A DNA stretch of 64,000 nucleotides. It comes from Trichodelitschia bisporula. Taxonomy: Eukaryota > Ascomycota > Dothideomycetes > Phaeotrichales > Phaeotrichaceae. The DNA lies in contig ML996688.1 of the NCBI GenBank assembly GCA_010356995.1, positions 744,001 through 808,000 of the forward strand, written 5' to 3'. The position numbers were made by a program, and so were the translations under genes. The number at the start of each line of letters is the position of its first letter. The stretch's first letter is position 1. The notes under the pieces are model-generated. The model was not told the origin of the DNA. It worked only from the letters and a program-made list of their open reading frames with translations, and made no database searches. Shown one piece after another: positions 42,959 to 52,964 of this stretch.

Positions 42959-45925
42959 CTACATGATCATACAGTCATCCCCATTCTTCCGATCACTCCT
43001 CGAATGCCTCTCCCTCCCACGCATAACACTCCTCCCCCCCCTCTTCAACTCCTCCAACCGCTCCTGCGCCTTCGGATACCCATGCGCTACGCACCCGTTA
43101 GCCATCATCCCACACCCACAACCCCCCAAAAAGGGATCACCCCAAGGGGAATACTCACTAGCCGCCCGCCCATACCACCTCATCGCATCCTCCACATCCG
43201 CCGGACACCCAATCCCCCCCTCACTAAAATACCCCATCGCAAACTCCGCCTTGGGCAACTCACTCATCGCCGCCCGCCGCGCCCAAAGATACGCCTCCGC
43301 ATCGCTCTGCTCCAGTATCCCCGCCGCACCCGTGAGATACCACCCGGCCAGGGCTAACTCCGCTTCGTGATCCCGCTGCGCCGCGGCTTTGGTGTACCAG
43401 TAGATGCTGAGCCGGTTATCCACTGGACACCCAATCTCGCCGTACTCGTACGCCCGGCCCAGACGTGCTTGGGATAAGCGGTATTTCCACCCCGCGGCCT
43501 TGGTGTACAACTCGCGGGCATACCCTTCGTCGCGAATCAGTCTCCCCCCCGGCGGCGCATTCTCGTACAAACACGCCAACTCGTGCAACGCATGCGGATT
43601 ATCAGCATCAGCCTGTTGCGCCGCGCGCTGCAGCCAGGACACCGCCTCGCCCACGCTCGCCGGCTGCCCGAGATGGCCCTTCAGCGAAATCATGCCGAGT
43701 TTGTACATTGCGCCGACCTCACCCAGGTGCGCCGCGCGGCGGTACCACTGCACCGCCTTAAGCGGATCCCTCCTCGTACCCCCTCCATTCTCAGACCCCA
43801 TTTCACAGCACACAGCGGTGCGGTACGCACTCGGCCCATGCCCCAACTTCGCAGCCGACTGATACAGCGCAAACGCCTCCTTCGCGTCCTCCGCCAGACC
43901 CAGCCCCCCCGTCCCATAGCAGTCTGCAAGATAAAAAATAGCCTCAGGGTAGTTGTGCCCAACAAGCTTCTTAACATGCCGATGCGCCTCAAAGATAAAC
44001 TGCTCTCGCGCCTTCGTCCGCGCGCGCACATCCCCGCTCTCATCCACTAGCACGCGCGACGCCTCGACTAGCTTCTTCGCCAGCGCGAGTTCGAGCGCGT
44101 GATCGTCCGGACGCTCCTTCAGCTCGGCGCGCAGGCGGTGTAACTCGTTGTGCGACACAGGCGCGGATTTGCGCTTCTCTTCAAACGATGACACGGACCC
44201 GTTGTTCGGCGGCAGGCTCGCGTTCACCTCTCCATATCCACGCGACGGCTTCGCTGACTCCTGCATCAGTCCAGGCCGAACAGGCGTTGGATGCGCGGGC
44301 AGCGCGTCCGGATTAGCGCCGGGCACCGGCGCACCAGGCGGCGGTGCACCACGACCCGCCTGAGCGCGCATCGGTCCAGGATCGGAATACCCGGGTTCAC
44401 CAGCACGGGACATAGGCGGCGCACCAGGGCGATGGAATTTGTGCGCGGTAGGGGAGTGCATAGGTCCAGGCATTACATTAGGACCAGGCGGACCACGAAG
44501 CGAACCGGGCACAAGGGGCGGGGCCTTGGGCATAGCGGGCGCACCGGGAGGTGCACCGTAGTATGGCGCCGGAGGACCGCCGCGGAGATCGGGCTGGGAC
44601 TTTGCGCCGCGGACTTGCTGGCCCGGACCCGGACCCGAGCCGAAAGGCGGATCGGTGTCGCTGCGGGTCGGTGGGCGCGGAATACCGGAGCCTACGTCCA
44701 GCGGTAGACCGATGTGGTCGACGACGGGCGGGGCGCTGGTGGGTGCTGCGTCGAAGTTCGGCATGTACTCATCCAGATTAGAGGCAGGCGGAGCAGGGTT
44801 GTACATGCGGGGCGCAGCAGAAGAGGGCCCGACAACAGGAGCCACGCCGGTCTGCAAACGCGGAGGTGCGGGACCGCGAAACTGGCCGGGACCGGGACCG
44901 TAGGCACCGTTCGGCGGAGGACGCGAACCCATACTCGACTGCGAGCGCGGCGGCATGGCGTGCATGTCGTCGCGTGTGCCGAGGGTAGTGTACGAGCGCT
45001 GCTCGATGGGGTCGCGGCGGCCGGACGGAGGGAACGGATCACCACCACCGCGCTGCCAGCCTTGATCCGCCTCGTTCGGCATCGTCATGGCGCGCGAGGG
45101 CGGACCGCGGGGATCGAACGGCTGACGACCTTCAAAGTGCTGTGGCGGTCCACGCGCGTACGGGTCCTGCGGCGGGGGGCGAGCGAAGCTGCGCGGGTCG
45201 ACGCCGTAGTCAGGGCCGTTCGACTTGCTGCTCGTGCGGCTGTTGGCGGTGCCTGGGCGCTGGGCGTCGTAGCTCGGCCGCCCGTTGAGGTCCATGCCGC
45301 CCATGCCGCGCTCGAGAGTTTCGGTTTCGGATTGGCGGGTGCGGGCGCCGGGGGTGTTCATCTGCGGAAAGGGGTTGTCGCCCATGGGCTTGGGAGGACC
45401 TGGCGGACCAACTATGTGCGTAAGTGAGCGCTTGCGTGCCTGGGCGGGATACATACCGGGACGCTGGCGCGGAGGACCGTTGGGCCCGGGGCCGTAGTAG
45501 CCGTTCGGGTCACGAATCGGGCCAGGACCGTAGCCTTGCTGGTAGCCGTTCTGTCCTGCAGCCGAGGGACGGGGCGGACGACCAGGCGCAGGACCGTAGC
45601 CGCCACGGGGTGGACCGCCGTTGAAGCCGCCGCGGGGAGGACCCGGTGGACCACGCTGGCTGTACTGGTCGTTGTAGCGAGGATCGTTGTTCTGGTATTG
45701 CTGGTCATCGCCGGACCCGGCGTACTGGTCCCAGAAGCCGTCTATGTCATAGCCGACGTAGCTCTCATGGCCCGGATGACCATAATGCGGTTCTTGATTG
45801 TAGGATTGCTGATCGTAGTGCCGCTGAGGAGGAGGACGGTTCTGCATCGGGGGCATCTGCTGTTGCGACTGCTGTGGAGGGTAGTTGCGCGGCGGCTGCT
45901 GGTAGGGACCTTGATTGTAGGCCAT
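42959..45925 (-). CDS. Chitin synthase activator Skt5/Chs4 with Sel1 repeats and CaaX tail
   Basis: The frame is open for 988 codons, but two stop-free GT-AG introns with good branch sites are very likely: 45412-45456 (45 bp) and 43087-43158 (72 bp). Removing them gives 949 residues and restores RAATHGYPKAQERLEEL. The N-terminal 560 residues are Pro/Gly/Gln-rich and disordered. At about residues 600-910 there are Sel1-type repeats (for example AVQWYRRAAHLGEVGAMYKLG and YWYTKAAAQRDHEAELALAGW). The last residues are DDCMIM, a CaaX box for prenylation. Skt5/Chs4 recruits and activates class IV chitin synthase (Chs3) at the plasma membrane and septum, and the yeast protein is also farnesylated. 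Family assignment is firm from repeat order and tail. Confidence 0.93.
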   Translation of the reverse strand: MAYNQGPYQQPPRNYPPQQSQQQMPPMQNRPPPQRHYDQQSYNQEPHYGHPGHESYVGYDIDGFWDQYAGSGDDQQYQNNDPRYNDQYSQRGPPGPPRGGFNGGPPRGGYGPAPGRPPRPSAAGQNGYQQGYGPGPIRDPNGYYGPGPNGPPRQRPGMYPAQARKRSLTHIVGPPGPPKPMGDNPFPQMNTPGARTRQSETETLERGMGGMDLNGRPSYDAQRPGTANSRTSSKSNGPDYGVDPRSFARPPPQDPYARGPPQHFEGRQPFDPRGPPSRAMTMPNEADQGWQRGGGDPFPPSGRRDPIEQRSYTTLGTRDDMHAMPPRSQSSMGSRPPPNGAYGPGPGQFRGPAPPRLQTGVAPVVGPSSAAPRMYNPAPPASNLDEYMPNFDAAPTSAPPVVDHIGLPLDVGSGIPRPPTRSDTDPPFGSGPGPGQQVRGAKSQPDLRGGPPAPYYGAPPGAPAMPKAPPLVPGSLRGPPGPNVMPGPMHSPTAHKFHRPGAPPMSRAGEPGYSDPGPMRAQAGRGAPPPGAPVPGANPDALPAHPTPVRPGLMQESAKPSRGYGEVNASLPPNNGSVSSFEEKRKSAPVSHNELHRLRAELKERPDDHALELALAKKLVEASRVLVDESGDVRARTKAREQFIFEAHRHVKKLVGHNYPEAIFYLADCYGTGGLGLAEDAKEAFALYQSAAKLGHGPSAYRTAVCCEMGSENGGGTRRDPLKAVQWYRRAAHLGEVGAMYKLGMISLKGHLGQPASVGEAVSWLQRAAQQADADNPHALHELACLYENAPPGGRLIRDEGYARELYTKAAGWKYRLSQARLGRAYEYGEIGCPVDNRLSIYWYTKAAAQRDHEAELALAGWYLTGAAGILEQSDAEAYLWARRAAMSELPKAEFAMGYFSEGGIGCPADVEDAMRWYGRAASEYSPWGDPFLGGCGCGMMANGCVAHGYPKAQERLEELKRGGRSVMRGRERHSRSDRKNGDDCMIM

Positions 45926-47993
45926 GGCTGCTTGCCGCGATGGCGAGCAAGCGGAGAGCGCACAAGGCTGTCAATGAAGAAGATGGCGGCTTCGCTGGCG
46001 GGAGGTTAACGCCATGCACTGGAGGTCTAGAGGGAGCGGCGCATGACCCGGAAGAGGACGAAGAGAGGGTGAAGATGCTGAGGCCACTGGAGAGCACAAA
46101 CACGAAATCAGGAACAGCCAAGTGGAGTGGCAGCGCTGCGCACCTCGCTAATTCGCACCTGGGAGAGCCTGACACAGCTACCGGCGCAGCTACAAAGAGC
46201 GATGTTGCGGAGAAAGTGGTGGTTGTGCGGGCGCAGGAAGGTGGGGACGTTTCAGGGTGGTGGGTGCGTTCTCAGTAAATAGTGCAGCAGAACGCCGACC
46301 ACCTCCGGCCAAAGATGATAGCGGGTTTGAAGGCTGTGGACGAATAAACAATGACTGACGATGGTGGGTTGATCGGGCTGATCGGGTTGTCGGTGGATAT
46401 GAATGCGCGATGGTGAGTGAAGTAGAAGGAGAGTTGGAGAAAAGCGAACGAGGACGGGGGACAAGTGAAGGGCGGCCACACTTTGGCGGTTCACACGCCT
46501 TCGTCTGCTCGAGGCGCCAGTACGCCGTTGGCAAAAAAACGGTGCTCGTGACTCGGGAACGGTTGGCTTGTCTTGTGGTGGGAGGGAAAAGGAGATGAGA
46601 TGAGATGAGGTGGACAAGGTCTGTCGACGACTCGTCTTGACGAGAGAGAGAGCGACCACACGAACAACAGTAGCACCAACAAACACAACACAACAGAGAA
46701 GCAGACACCACGATTTAATCAAGTCTTGTGGCCAACTGCTACAACGAGGCAAGTGATTACCGGTGTAATAGCCAGGGCAAGGTGCGTAGAGTAACAATAA
46801 AGACTGGCATTGGTTCGGTGGTCTTTGTTCTCCCTTGGAGAGCAATATGGCTATACAGTTATGGTAGGCCTTGATATTGAGCTGACTTCGTCCTCGCCTC
46901 TAACGCGTCTTCTGCGCACTTTGCCATTTGTCGCCATGTGCTGCCCAACGCGTATCATCCTTGCCGAGCATCAGGGGCAACAGGCGGGCCGTTGGAGATG
47001 CACGGCATGAAGCCATAGGCGCGCGCAAGCCACTGCTGCGCACACCACCAGAGTCCTGGATCTTGGATGCAGCATGTGGCAATGCTTCTTTGACTGTGCG
47101 ATGCTTCTCTAACTGTGCAACATTATCCTTGGATTTCCGCTTTCTCTCGCGCTCTCCTCTGATGGCCTCGATGTTCTTCACAGTCGGAGTGCTGTGCCAT
47201 CTCACTGGCAAATAGCGGCTGGGCCTCCTTGGTGTTGTCCTCGCCTCCATTCCAGGCATTCTTCGCCCCCCAAGCATAGGCATCCCTTCCAGCTCTCTCC
47301 TCCATCGCTGTCCAACCCACTTACTGCTCGTAAGTGGCTGAGCAGGGACACGGCAAACCATAAGGCTAGAATCGAAGGCCAGGCCGGGCTCTTCGTGCCC
47401 ACTCGGAGGACCAGCCGAAACAGCCCGACATTCGAGTAATACCCGTTTCAATCCAGCAGTGGTGGTCGAGTTAAAATCCACGCCTGGTCGGCCATCTGCA
47501 GATTCCGAGACTCGGAGACGGAAAGCTTGTGGCACCGGGAGTAGACGAATCGAATGGACTCTGTTCCCCAAGTCGCATCGGCCTCGCAGAATCAGCCTTG
47601 ACCAGAGATATCATTAAGCTTCCAGCCGCCGCATTCTGGAAACATTTTGAATCGTGTAGGCAAGGCGTCGGGTAGGGCGAGTACCGGATGTTTGCAGTGG
47701 CGGAGAGTGAAGCTGTGGAGATGAGATGGGAGGCCTTCAAGCACTACTTGAAGCAAGTGACGTCGAAGAGGGGATAAAAAGCAATACCGTCTTTATGCAC
47801 AGCTCAGCCTCAGATGTGTAGAGCGTACAGACATTTTATACAGTGAGTAGAGACGTAGTGCAGAGCGATGCAAGCGATGCAAGTGACGTACCCCGCTTTC
47901 TCACCAAAGAAAGCCCCGGATGCCTTGTCGCCTTACCAATATCAACCACCGGTGACCCAATTCCAACACCACCTCTTACCTTCATCGACAAAC

Positions 47994-48033
47994 ACCACCA
48001 CCGCCACCATCACCACCACCACCACCACCACCT
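47994..48033 (+). repeat. CAC trinucleotide repeat
   Basis: About a dozen CAC units with two interruptions, in the leader of the ASC-1-like gene. Confidence 0.8.
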
Positions 48034-48047
48034 TTCCTCCCATCTTC

Positions 48048-48093
48048 CCTCCTTCCCTCACCACATCTTTCCTCCTTCCCTCACCACATCTTT
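48048..48093 (+). repeat. Perfect 23-bp tandem repeat, two copies
   Basis: Two identical 23-bp units (48048-48070 and 48071-48093), each containing TTCCCTCACCACATCTTT, end 39 bp before the ATG at 48133. This is a recent-looking duplication in the leader or core promoter. Confidence 0.85.
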
Positions 48094-48132
48094 CCCTTCT
48101 GCTTACAGTCCAACTTGAGCACCGCCAGAACC

Positions 48133-49776
48133 ATGGCCCTCCACTCCTGGGCCCTCCCCAAGCTCGCCAGCTTCCTCCCGCTCGACAGCGACTCCCTCTC
48201 CCAAATCCTCACCCAAGCCGAATCCCTCTCAAAACCCGACGCAGCCGAGCACTTCAAGTCGCTACTCGGTGACTCCCCCGCCGTGATCGAATTCATCTCC
48301 GCCTTCAACAGTCGGCGCCCCGCACCCCGCTCTCAAACCTACGCCTCGGCCTCCGGCTCCACCGCATCCAGCGCATCGCGACCTACCACCACCCCATCCC
48401 AACCATCTCCCGCCCCAAAAGACAATGCCAACCCCCCGCTTCCTGTCCCGAAGAAAGGCAAGAAAAAGAAGGCCCCGCTTAATGCCCTCCCTCCACCGCG
48501 CCGTCCGGACAACTTCGGCAACACGTCCGGCGGATACCTCAAGCCGAACACAGACGAGGATTACATGAGCTCGCGCAGCAAGAGCGGCGGCAAGAACAAG
48601 ACACTCGCACCAGGCAGCGGCGTAGCCTCAAAAAGCACATCCCCCGCCCCGTCACCCTTATCCTCCGCCCCGCCCTCCCGAACCAGCACACCCGCCCCGC
48701 AAAAACTCCCCCCCTCAGCAGCCGGGCGACTCATCTCCGACCCGCAACCCAAACCCACCCCCAAACCCAAGTCAAAACCCAAGCCCGCAACCGCGCACCT
48801 CGGCACCTCCACCCTGCGCCCCCCCTCCACCGCCATCTCCGACCTAGACTCCGCCCTCCGCACCCTCGAAGCCCAAACAAACCCCACCCTCGCCCCGCCC
48901 ACCCCGCACCCATGTCCCTGCAATGCCACGCGTCACCCCCTCCTCGAAGCCGCACCCAACTGCCTCTCCTGCGGCAAGATAATCTGCACAAAAGAAGGTC
49001 TGGGCCCGTGTACCTCCTGCGGCACGCCGCTGCTCACGCCCGCCCTCGCCGCCGCCATGGCCGCTGCCCTGCGCGACGAGCGCGCGCGTGAGCGCACAGC
49101 GCTTAATAATGCAAGCCAGCGGAGGGCCGATGTCGCGGGCTCTGCCCCTAGCTATGCGACGCCGCAGCGCGGGTATGCGGGCCCGAAGCCAGGTGAAGCG
49201 GCGCGGCTGGCGCGGGAACAGGAGGCGTTGGAGCAGGCGCAGGCGCATCGCGATCGGCTGCTTAATTTCCAGGCGAATAATGCGCGGCGGACACGGATTG
49301 TGGACCAGGCGGCGGATTTTGAGACGCCTGACGCGGGGGTGCCGGTTTGGGCTGGGCCGGCGGAGAGGGCGGCGCGGTTGAAGAAACAGTTGGGGGTGCT
49401 GAGGAGGAGGGAGAAGAGTGAGAGGGGGGAGCGGAAGGTTGTTGCGTTGGAGATTGTGGGGGGGAAACTGATTAAGAGGGTTAAGAGGGTTGAGGAGGTG
49501 GGGCTTGGGAGTGAGAGTGAGAGTAGTGAGAGTGAGGTTGAGGTGGTGGCTCCTGAGTGGGTGGGTGGAGGCGCATTTAGTCGGAATCCGCTTGTGGGAG
49601 GGTTGTTGAGGCCGGTTGCTAGGGTTAGTGTGGAGAAGGGGAAGGGGAAGGTTGAGGTAGAGAAGGGGACAACGTGGCGTCGTGTGCAGGATGAGGCGGA
49701 TGATGGGGAGAAGTGGATTTTGGATGGGGGGAGGGGAGGCGGAGGAGGTAGGGCGGATGAGCCGGCATGTGGGTGA
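48133..49776 (+). CDS. ASC-1/TRIP4-type C2HC5 zinc-finger protein (Rqt4-like)
   Basis: A single exon of 547 codons starting ACCATGG. An N-terminal helical segment (LHSWALPKLASFLPLDSDSLSQILTQAESL, given here only as landmark ends LHSW and QAESL) is followed by a long Pro/Ser/Lys linker. The C2HC5 zinc finger lies at about residues 257-300 (CPCNATRHPLL, CLSCGKIIC, GPCTSCGTPLL) with all Cys and His ligands present. Then come an Ala/Arg/Glu-rich coiled region and RLLNFQANNARRTRIVDQAADF, another conserved block of the family. Human TRIP4 and yeast Rqt4 belong to the ASC-1/RQT complex that splits collided ribosomes, and this protein probably does the same in the cytosol. The C-terminal 100 residues are low-complexity. 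Confidence 0.9.
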   Translation: MALHSWALPKLASFLPLDSDSLSQILTQAESLSKPDAAEHFKSLLGDSPAVIEFISAFNSRRPAPRSQTYASASGSTASSASRPTTTPSQPSPAPKDNANPPLPVPKKGKKKKAPLNALPPPRRPDNFGNTSGGYLKPNTDEDYMSSRSKSGGKNKTLAPGSGVASKSTSPAPSPLSSAPPSRTSTPAPQKLPPSAAGRLISDPQPKPTPKPKSKPKPATAHLGTSTLRPPSTAISDLDSALRTLEAQTNPTLAPPTPHPCPCNATRHPLLEAAPNCLSCGKIICTKEGLGPCTSCGTPLLTPALAAAMAAALRDERARERTALNNASQRRADVAGSAPSYATPQRGYAGPKPGEAARLAREQEALEQAQAHRDRLLNFQANNARRTRIVDQAADFETPDAGVPVWAGPAERAARLKKQLGVLRRREKSERGERKVVALEIVGGKLIKRVKRVEEVGLGSESESSESEVEVVAPEWVGGGAFSRNPLVGGLLRPVARVSVEKGKGKVEVEKGTTWRRVQDEADDGEKWILDGGRGGGGGRADEPACG

Positions 49777-50118
49777 TATCTTCCTCTAGCAGAGCGACAG
49801 AGCTGGAGATAGACGGATGTGTGCGAACGAGTAGCATGGGACAAGTAGAGAGAGACAAGGCCCGAGTTCCATTCTAGACTTATACACAGAGTAAAAAGGG
49901 GGTATATCAGAATCGAAAAGCTTTTCCCCCTATTGACAATGTAACAATCCGTACCCGAGAAAAGTGAATCCGAAACCACCTGACAAACGCATAACGGACA
50001 GACATCCAACCCCTCGCAAGCCAGCGTAAAGACGCAAAGACACGAGACCGCTATTCCCACGAAGAAAGCAGATACACAAGACGGCGCAACTCACGAAAAG
50101 ACGTTATGCACAAGCCTC
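49777..50118. other. Convergent 3' intergenic region
   Basis: About 340 bp between the stops of the ASC-1-like gene and erf4. Nothing recognised. Confidence 0.5.
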
Positions 50119-52144
50119 CTACTCTCCCCTTCCATCCCCTCTCGTCCCCGGCCTCGAACCCGGTCTTGAGCTCGCATACCCAGCCTGATCACTAAGCCCA
50201 GGGTCCGGAATCTGAATATCAAGCTATGCACACACACATTAGCCTCCATCCCACACCCATACGGAAAGCAATACTCACACTCAAATACCCCGTCCGTCTC
50301 AACGGCACAATCTTCACCCCTTCCCTCTCCCCAACTTCCCGATTCCACCCCTCAATCCACTCCTCCAACCCCCTCAACCGCTTCTTAACCCCGGTAAGAC
50401 CAAGATCATCCCAAACCCAAAGCGTCACCACCCCAAGCAGCGCATCAATCCAAGCCCTCCAACCCCACGGATCAAACGCCTCCCTCAACTCCGCATTAAC
50501 CCTCCTAACCACCCGTCGAAACTCCTCCTCCCCGACCCAAGGCTCCAATATCTCAGGATACAAATTCGCAAAAGCAGGCGCCACATCCCCCGCCGCCATC
50601 CAATCCCTCCTCACACGAATCACCCTCGTAGACGCATATAACGGCGAATCCTTAGGAACATGCGGATTCGGATGCGGAAAACAAGGATGACTCGGACCCC
50701 ACGCATATTCACTCTCCCCCTCACTCCCCTCCTCACTCCCCAAACTCGCCGCACTCCCCCCGCCCCGCTGCGGCAACGTCGCCCGACTACTCTGATGCAC
50801 GAGCCCAGGACTCGGCAACGCAATCTCCGGATCCCTGATCCTCCGCTCGGGGCCCGCAGGCGCGAACGGCGCCACAAACCCCGGACTAAGCGGCGGCGGG
50901 TATCCCGGCCCTTGTGGCGCGGGGTAACCGGGGTGTTTCTCCTCCACGCGGATGTCCTCCATGCCCCTATCCCCCATGTGTCTCAGCTTCTGCTCTGGCT
51001 CCTGCTCTTGCTCCTGCTCCGTGGGCTCGGGAAAGCGCGGCGACGGCAGCGGACTCACGCTCGCGCCGGTCCCGGGCGAAATAGCCAGCTCCTCCTTCGG
51101 GGGGAGATTAGCAGAGTGGGCGTCGGCTTGCTCGCGCGGGAGTGCGATGCTCGATCTCCTGTCTTCGTCGGGGAGTTGGAGGGAGGGGCGCGGGGCGAGG
51201 ATGCGATCTGGTAGGAGCGGCGAGGTGGAGAGCGGCTCTGGGCGTGGTTGCGGGGGCGTCTGTGGCCGCGGCTGGGGTTGCTTGCCCTGGTCTTTGGCTT
51301 TTCCTTTGCCCTTTCCTTTCCTCGGGTCGGAATCGTTTCGAGGGCGGGCGCGATGGTGTAGTGTAACTGGGGAATGTAATTCCACCGCCGGCGCGCGCGG
51401 ACTATAATTCTGCGGATTCCACAGTCTCGCCGCGGGGGGCGGGCGGTGGATCGGCGAGGGTGGAAGACTACCCGGCGGAGCAGGCGGCGCAAACGGCGAG
51501 CGCAGACTAGACGCAAGCGCGCTGATGCGCGTCGTCAGCGAAGCCCGAGCTGCAGGCGCGGAGGTCGAAGGCGAAGCGTGCGGCGAGTGCTGCAGAGCGC
51601 GGCGCGGCGTGTACGTCTGCACCGGCGAGCGGGGTCTCGGCGGTGTATTCGGATCGGTGGTGCGGCGGGGCACGCTGGGAGATGTTGGCGACGCCGTTGT
51701 GAGGGTGGGAGGAGACGTTGTGGTGATGGTGTACTCGGAGCGCGGGAGGATGTGCGGTAGGGGGTTCGGGCGGAGGAGCGGTCGAGTCGCGTAGGCGCGC
51801 GGCTGGGGGGGGGCGGCGCGGCTGCGTGGGGAGGGCTGGGCGTGGGACTCGAGGGTGCGGATGCGGGCGGAGGTGGGCGATGCATACTCCTGCTCGCGGC
51901 GGCGGAGAAGGAGAGAGGTTTTACGCCAGACTGGGACGGTAGGTATCGTGAGACTGGGAGGCGAGGATGTCAGGAAGGGAATCGAAGGTTCGGGGCACAC
52001 GGAGGTTGGTGGTGAGTGTCTTTTTTTCTTTCTTTCTTTGTTTGTTTGTTTCTTTCTTTCTCGGGGCGGCGCGGCGAGGGGAGAGGACTGGGCGATCGGC
52101 GCGGCGGGCTGGGAAGCTTGTGCGCTCTTTTTCGTTTGCTTCAC
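50119..52144 (-). CDS. Ras palmitoyltransferase accessory subunit Erf4 (long N-terminal extension)
   Basis: Exon one is 50279-52144 and exon two 50223-50119, joined by a 55-bp GT-AG intron. The join gives YLS-LDIQIPDPGLSDQ, as expected. The C-terminal 180 residues are the Erf4/Golgin A7 domain: TRVIRVRRDWMAAGDVAPAF, FRRVVRRVNAELREAFDPW, a hydrophobic stretch WIDALLGVVTLWVWDDLGL, and KKRLRGLEEWIEGWN. Erf4 stabilises the DHHC enzyme Erf2 at the endoplasmic reticulum or Golgi and so supports palmitoylation of Ras. The first 450 residues are basic and Ser/Pro-rich, without recognisable domains. The true start is uncertain, as the region 51900-52144 could include a leader intron (a TTTC-rich tract lies at about 52016-52065). 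Confidence 0.85.
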
Positions 52145-52964
52145 TTTTGCGCCACTTGCGATGGGGCTTGTGGGGTGAGACGCGAGGGGTGTGATGGGAT
52201 GGAGATGGAAGTGTGTTGGTGGCCTTGGGCTGAGTAGTAAGGAGATGGTCGGGTGAGAGCTGATGGTTGGAAATAGAAGTGAATGGAGAGAAGCTAGAGC
52301 TGGAGCTGAAGATGAAGCTGAACAGCAAGCGTCAAAAGCATCAACAGATGAACAGTAATGGCATCAATGCACAATCTTAAAGCCTCCCGATCAAACGGCC
52401 GAATCCAAGCGGATCCTCCCAAAATCCCGGTTCCTGATCTTCCGGTAAGAAGGGAGAAAAAAGCAAAAGATATTCTGACCGAACGCCGACCTCCAACCTT
52501 GGCCTCTAGTATCGCCCATCGCCATCCGAAAATGGTAAGTAACAAAGATGTTGCAAGCAATTGTCCAATCGTCTCGCTCTCTCTTTCGCCATGCCACTCT
52601 CCGGAACCTCATCCTCCTTCCTGCCCCAGCCCTAAACCATCACCATATATTTCGCCCCTTGCCCATCCTATCATCCTCCCTTCTCCTGTTATCATTGCAC
52701 CTTGGAAATCCCTCCAACCTAGGCAAGTCTTCGTTTATCGTCAAATCCTCTAGGCACCTAGTATCTCGGCATCTGCCATGTGCCATCCACCGGTCGAGTC
52801 GACAATCCACGTGCGAAGACCAAAAGTCCCATGTCCTATTACTCCACCCTACACATATTGCTCCCTCCACTAACACCCGTTACACTGCACCCCACAGCCG
52901 ACATTGCACTGCACTGGCCCAGATCAAGCAACAACCCCCCGAATCTCGTAACCCCCAAAATCAC
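52145..52964. other. Intergenic region, nothing recognised
   Basis: About 820 bp holding the erf4 promoter on the minus strand and the 3' end of the membrane-protein gene. Short open frames only. Confidence 0.5.

Larger units (their letters stand above)
45926..48132. promoter_or_regulatory. Divergent intergenic region between skt5 and the ASC-1-like gene
   Basis: About 2.2 kb. The minus strand is CT-rich around 46350-46700, probably the Skt5 leader. The plus strand has a CAC repeat (about 47994-48033) and a perfect 23-bp tandem pair (48048-48093) just before the next gene. A 223-codon open frame at 46900-47571 (minus) has no recognisable domain and I do not call it a gene. Confidence 0.5.

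Noticed and set aside
46900-47571. 223-codon minus-strand frame between skt5 and the Rqt4-like gene
   Set aside because: No domain, signal or splice context recognised; composition is compatible with chance. Kept only as a place to check with RNA data.
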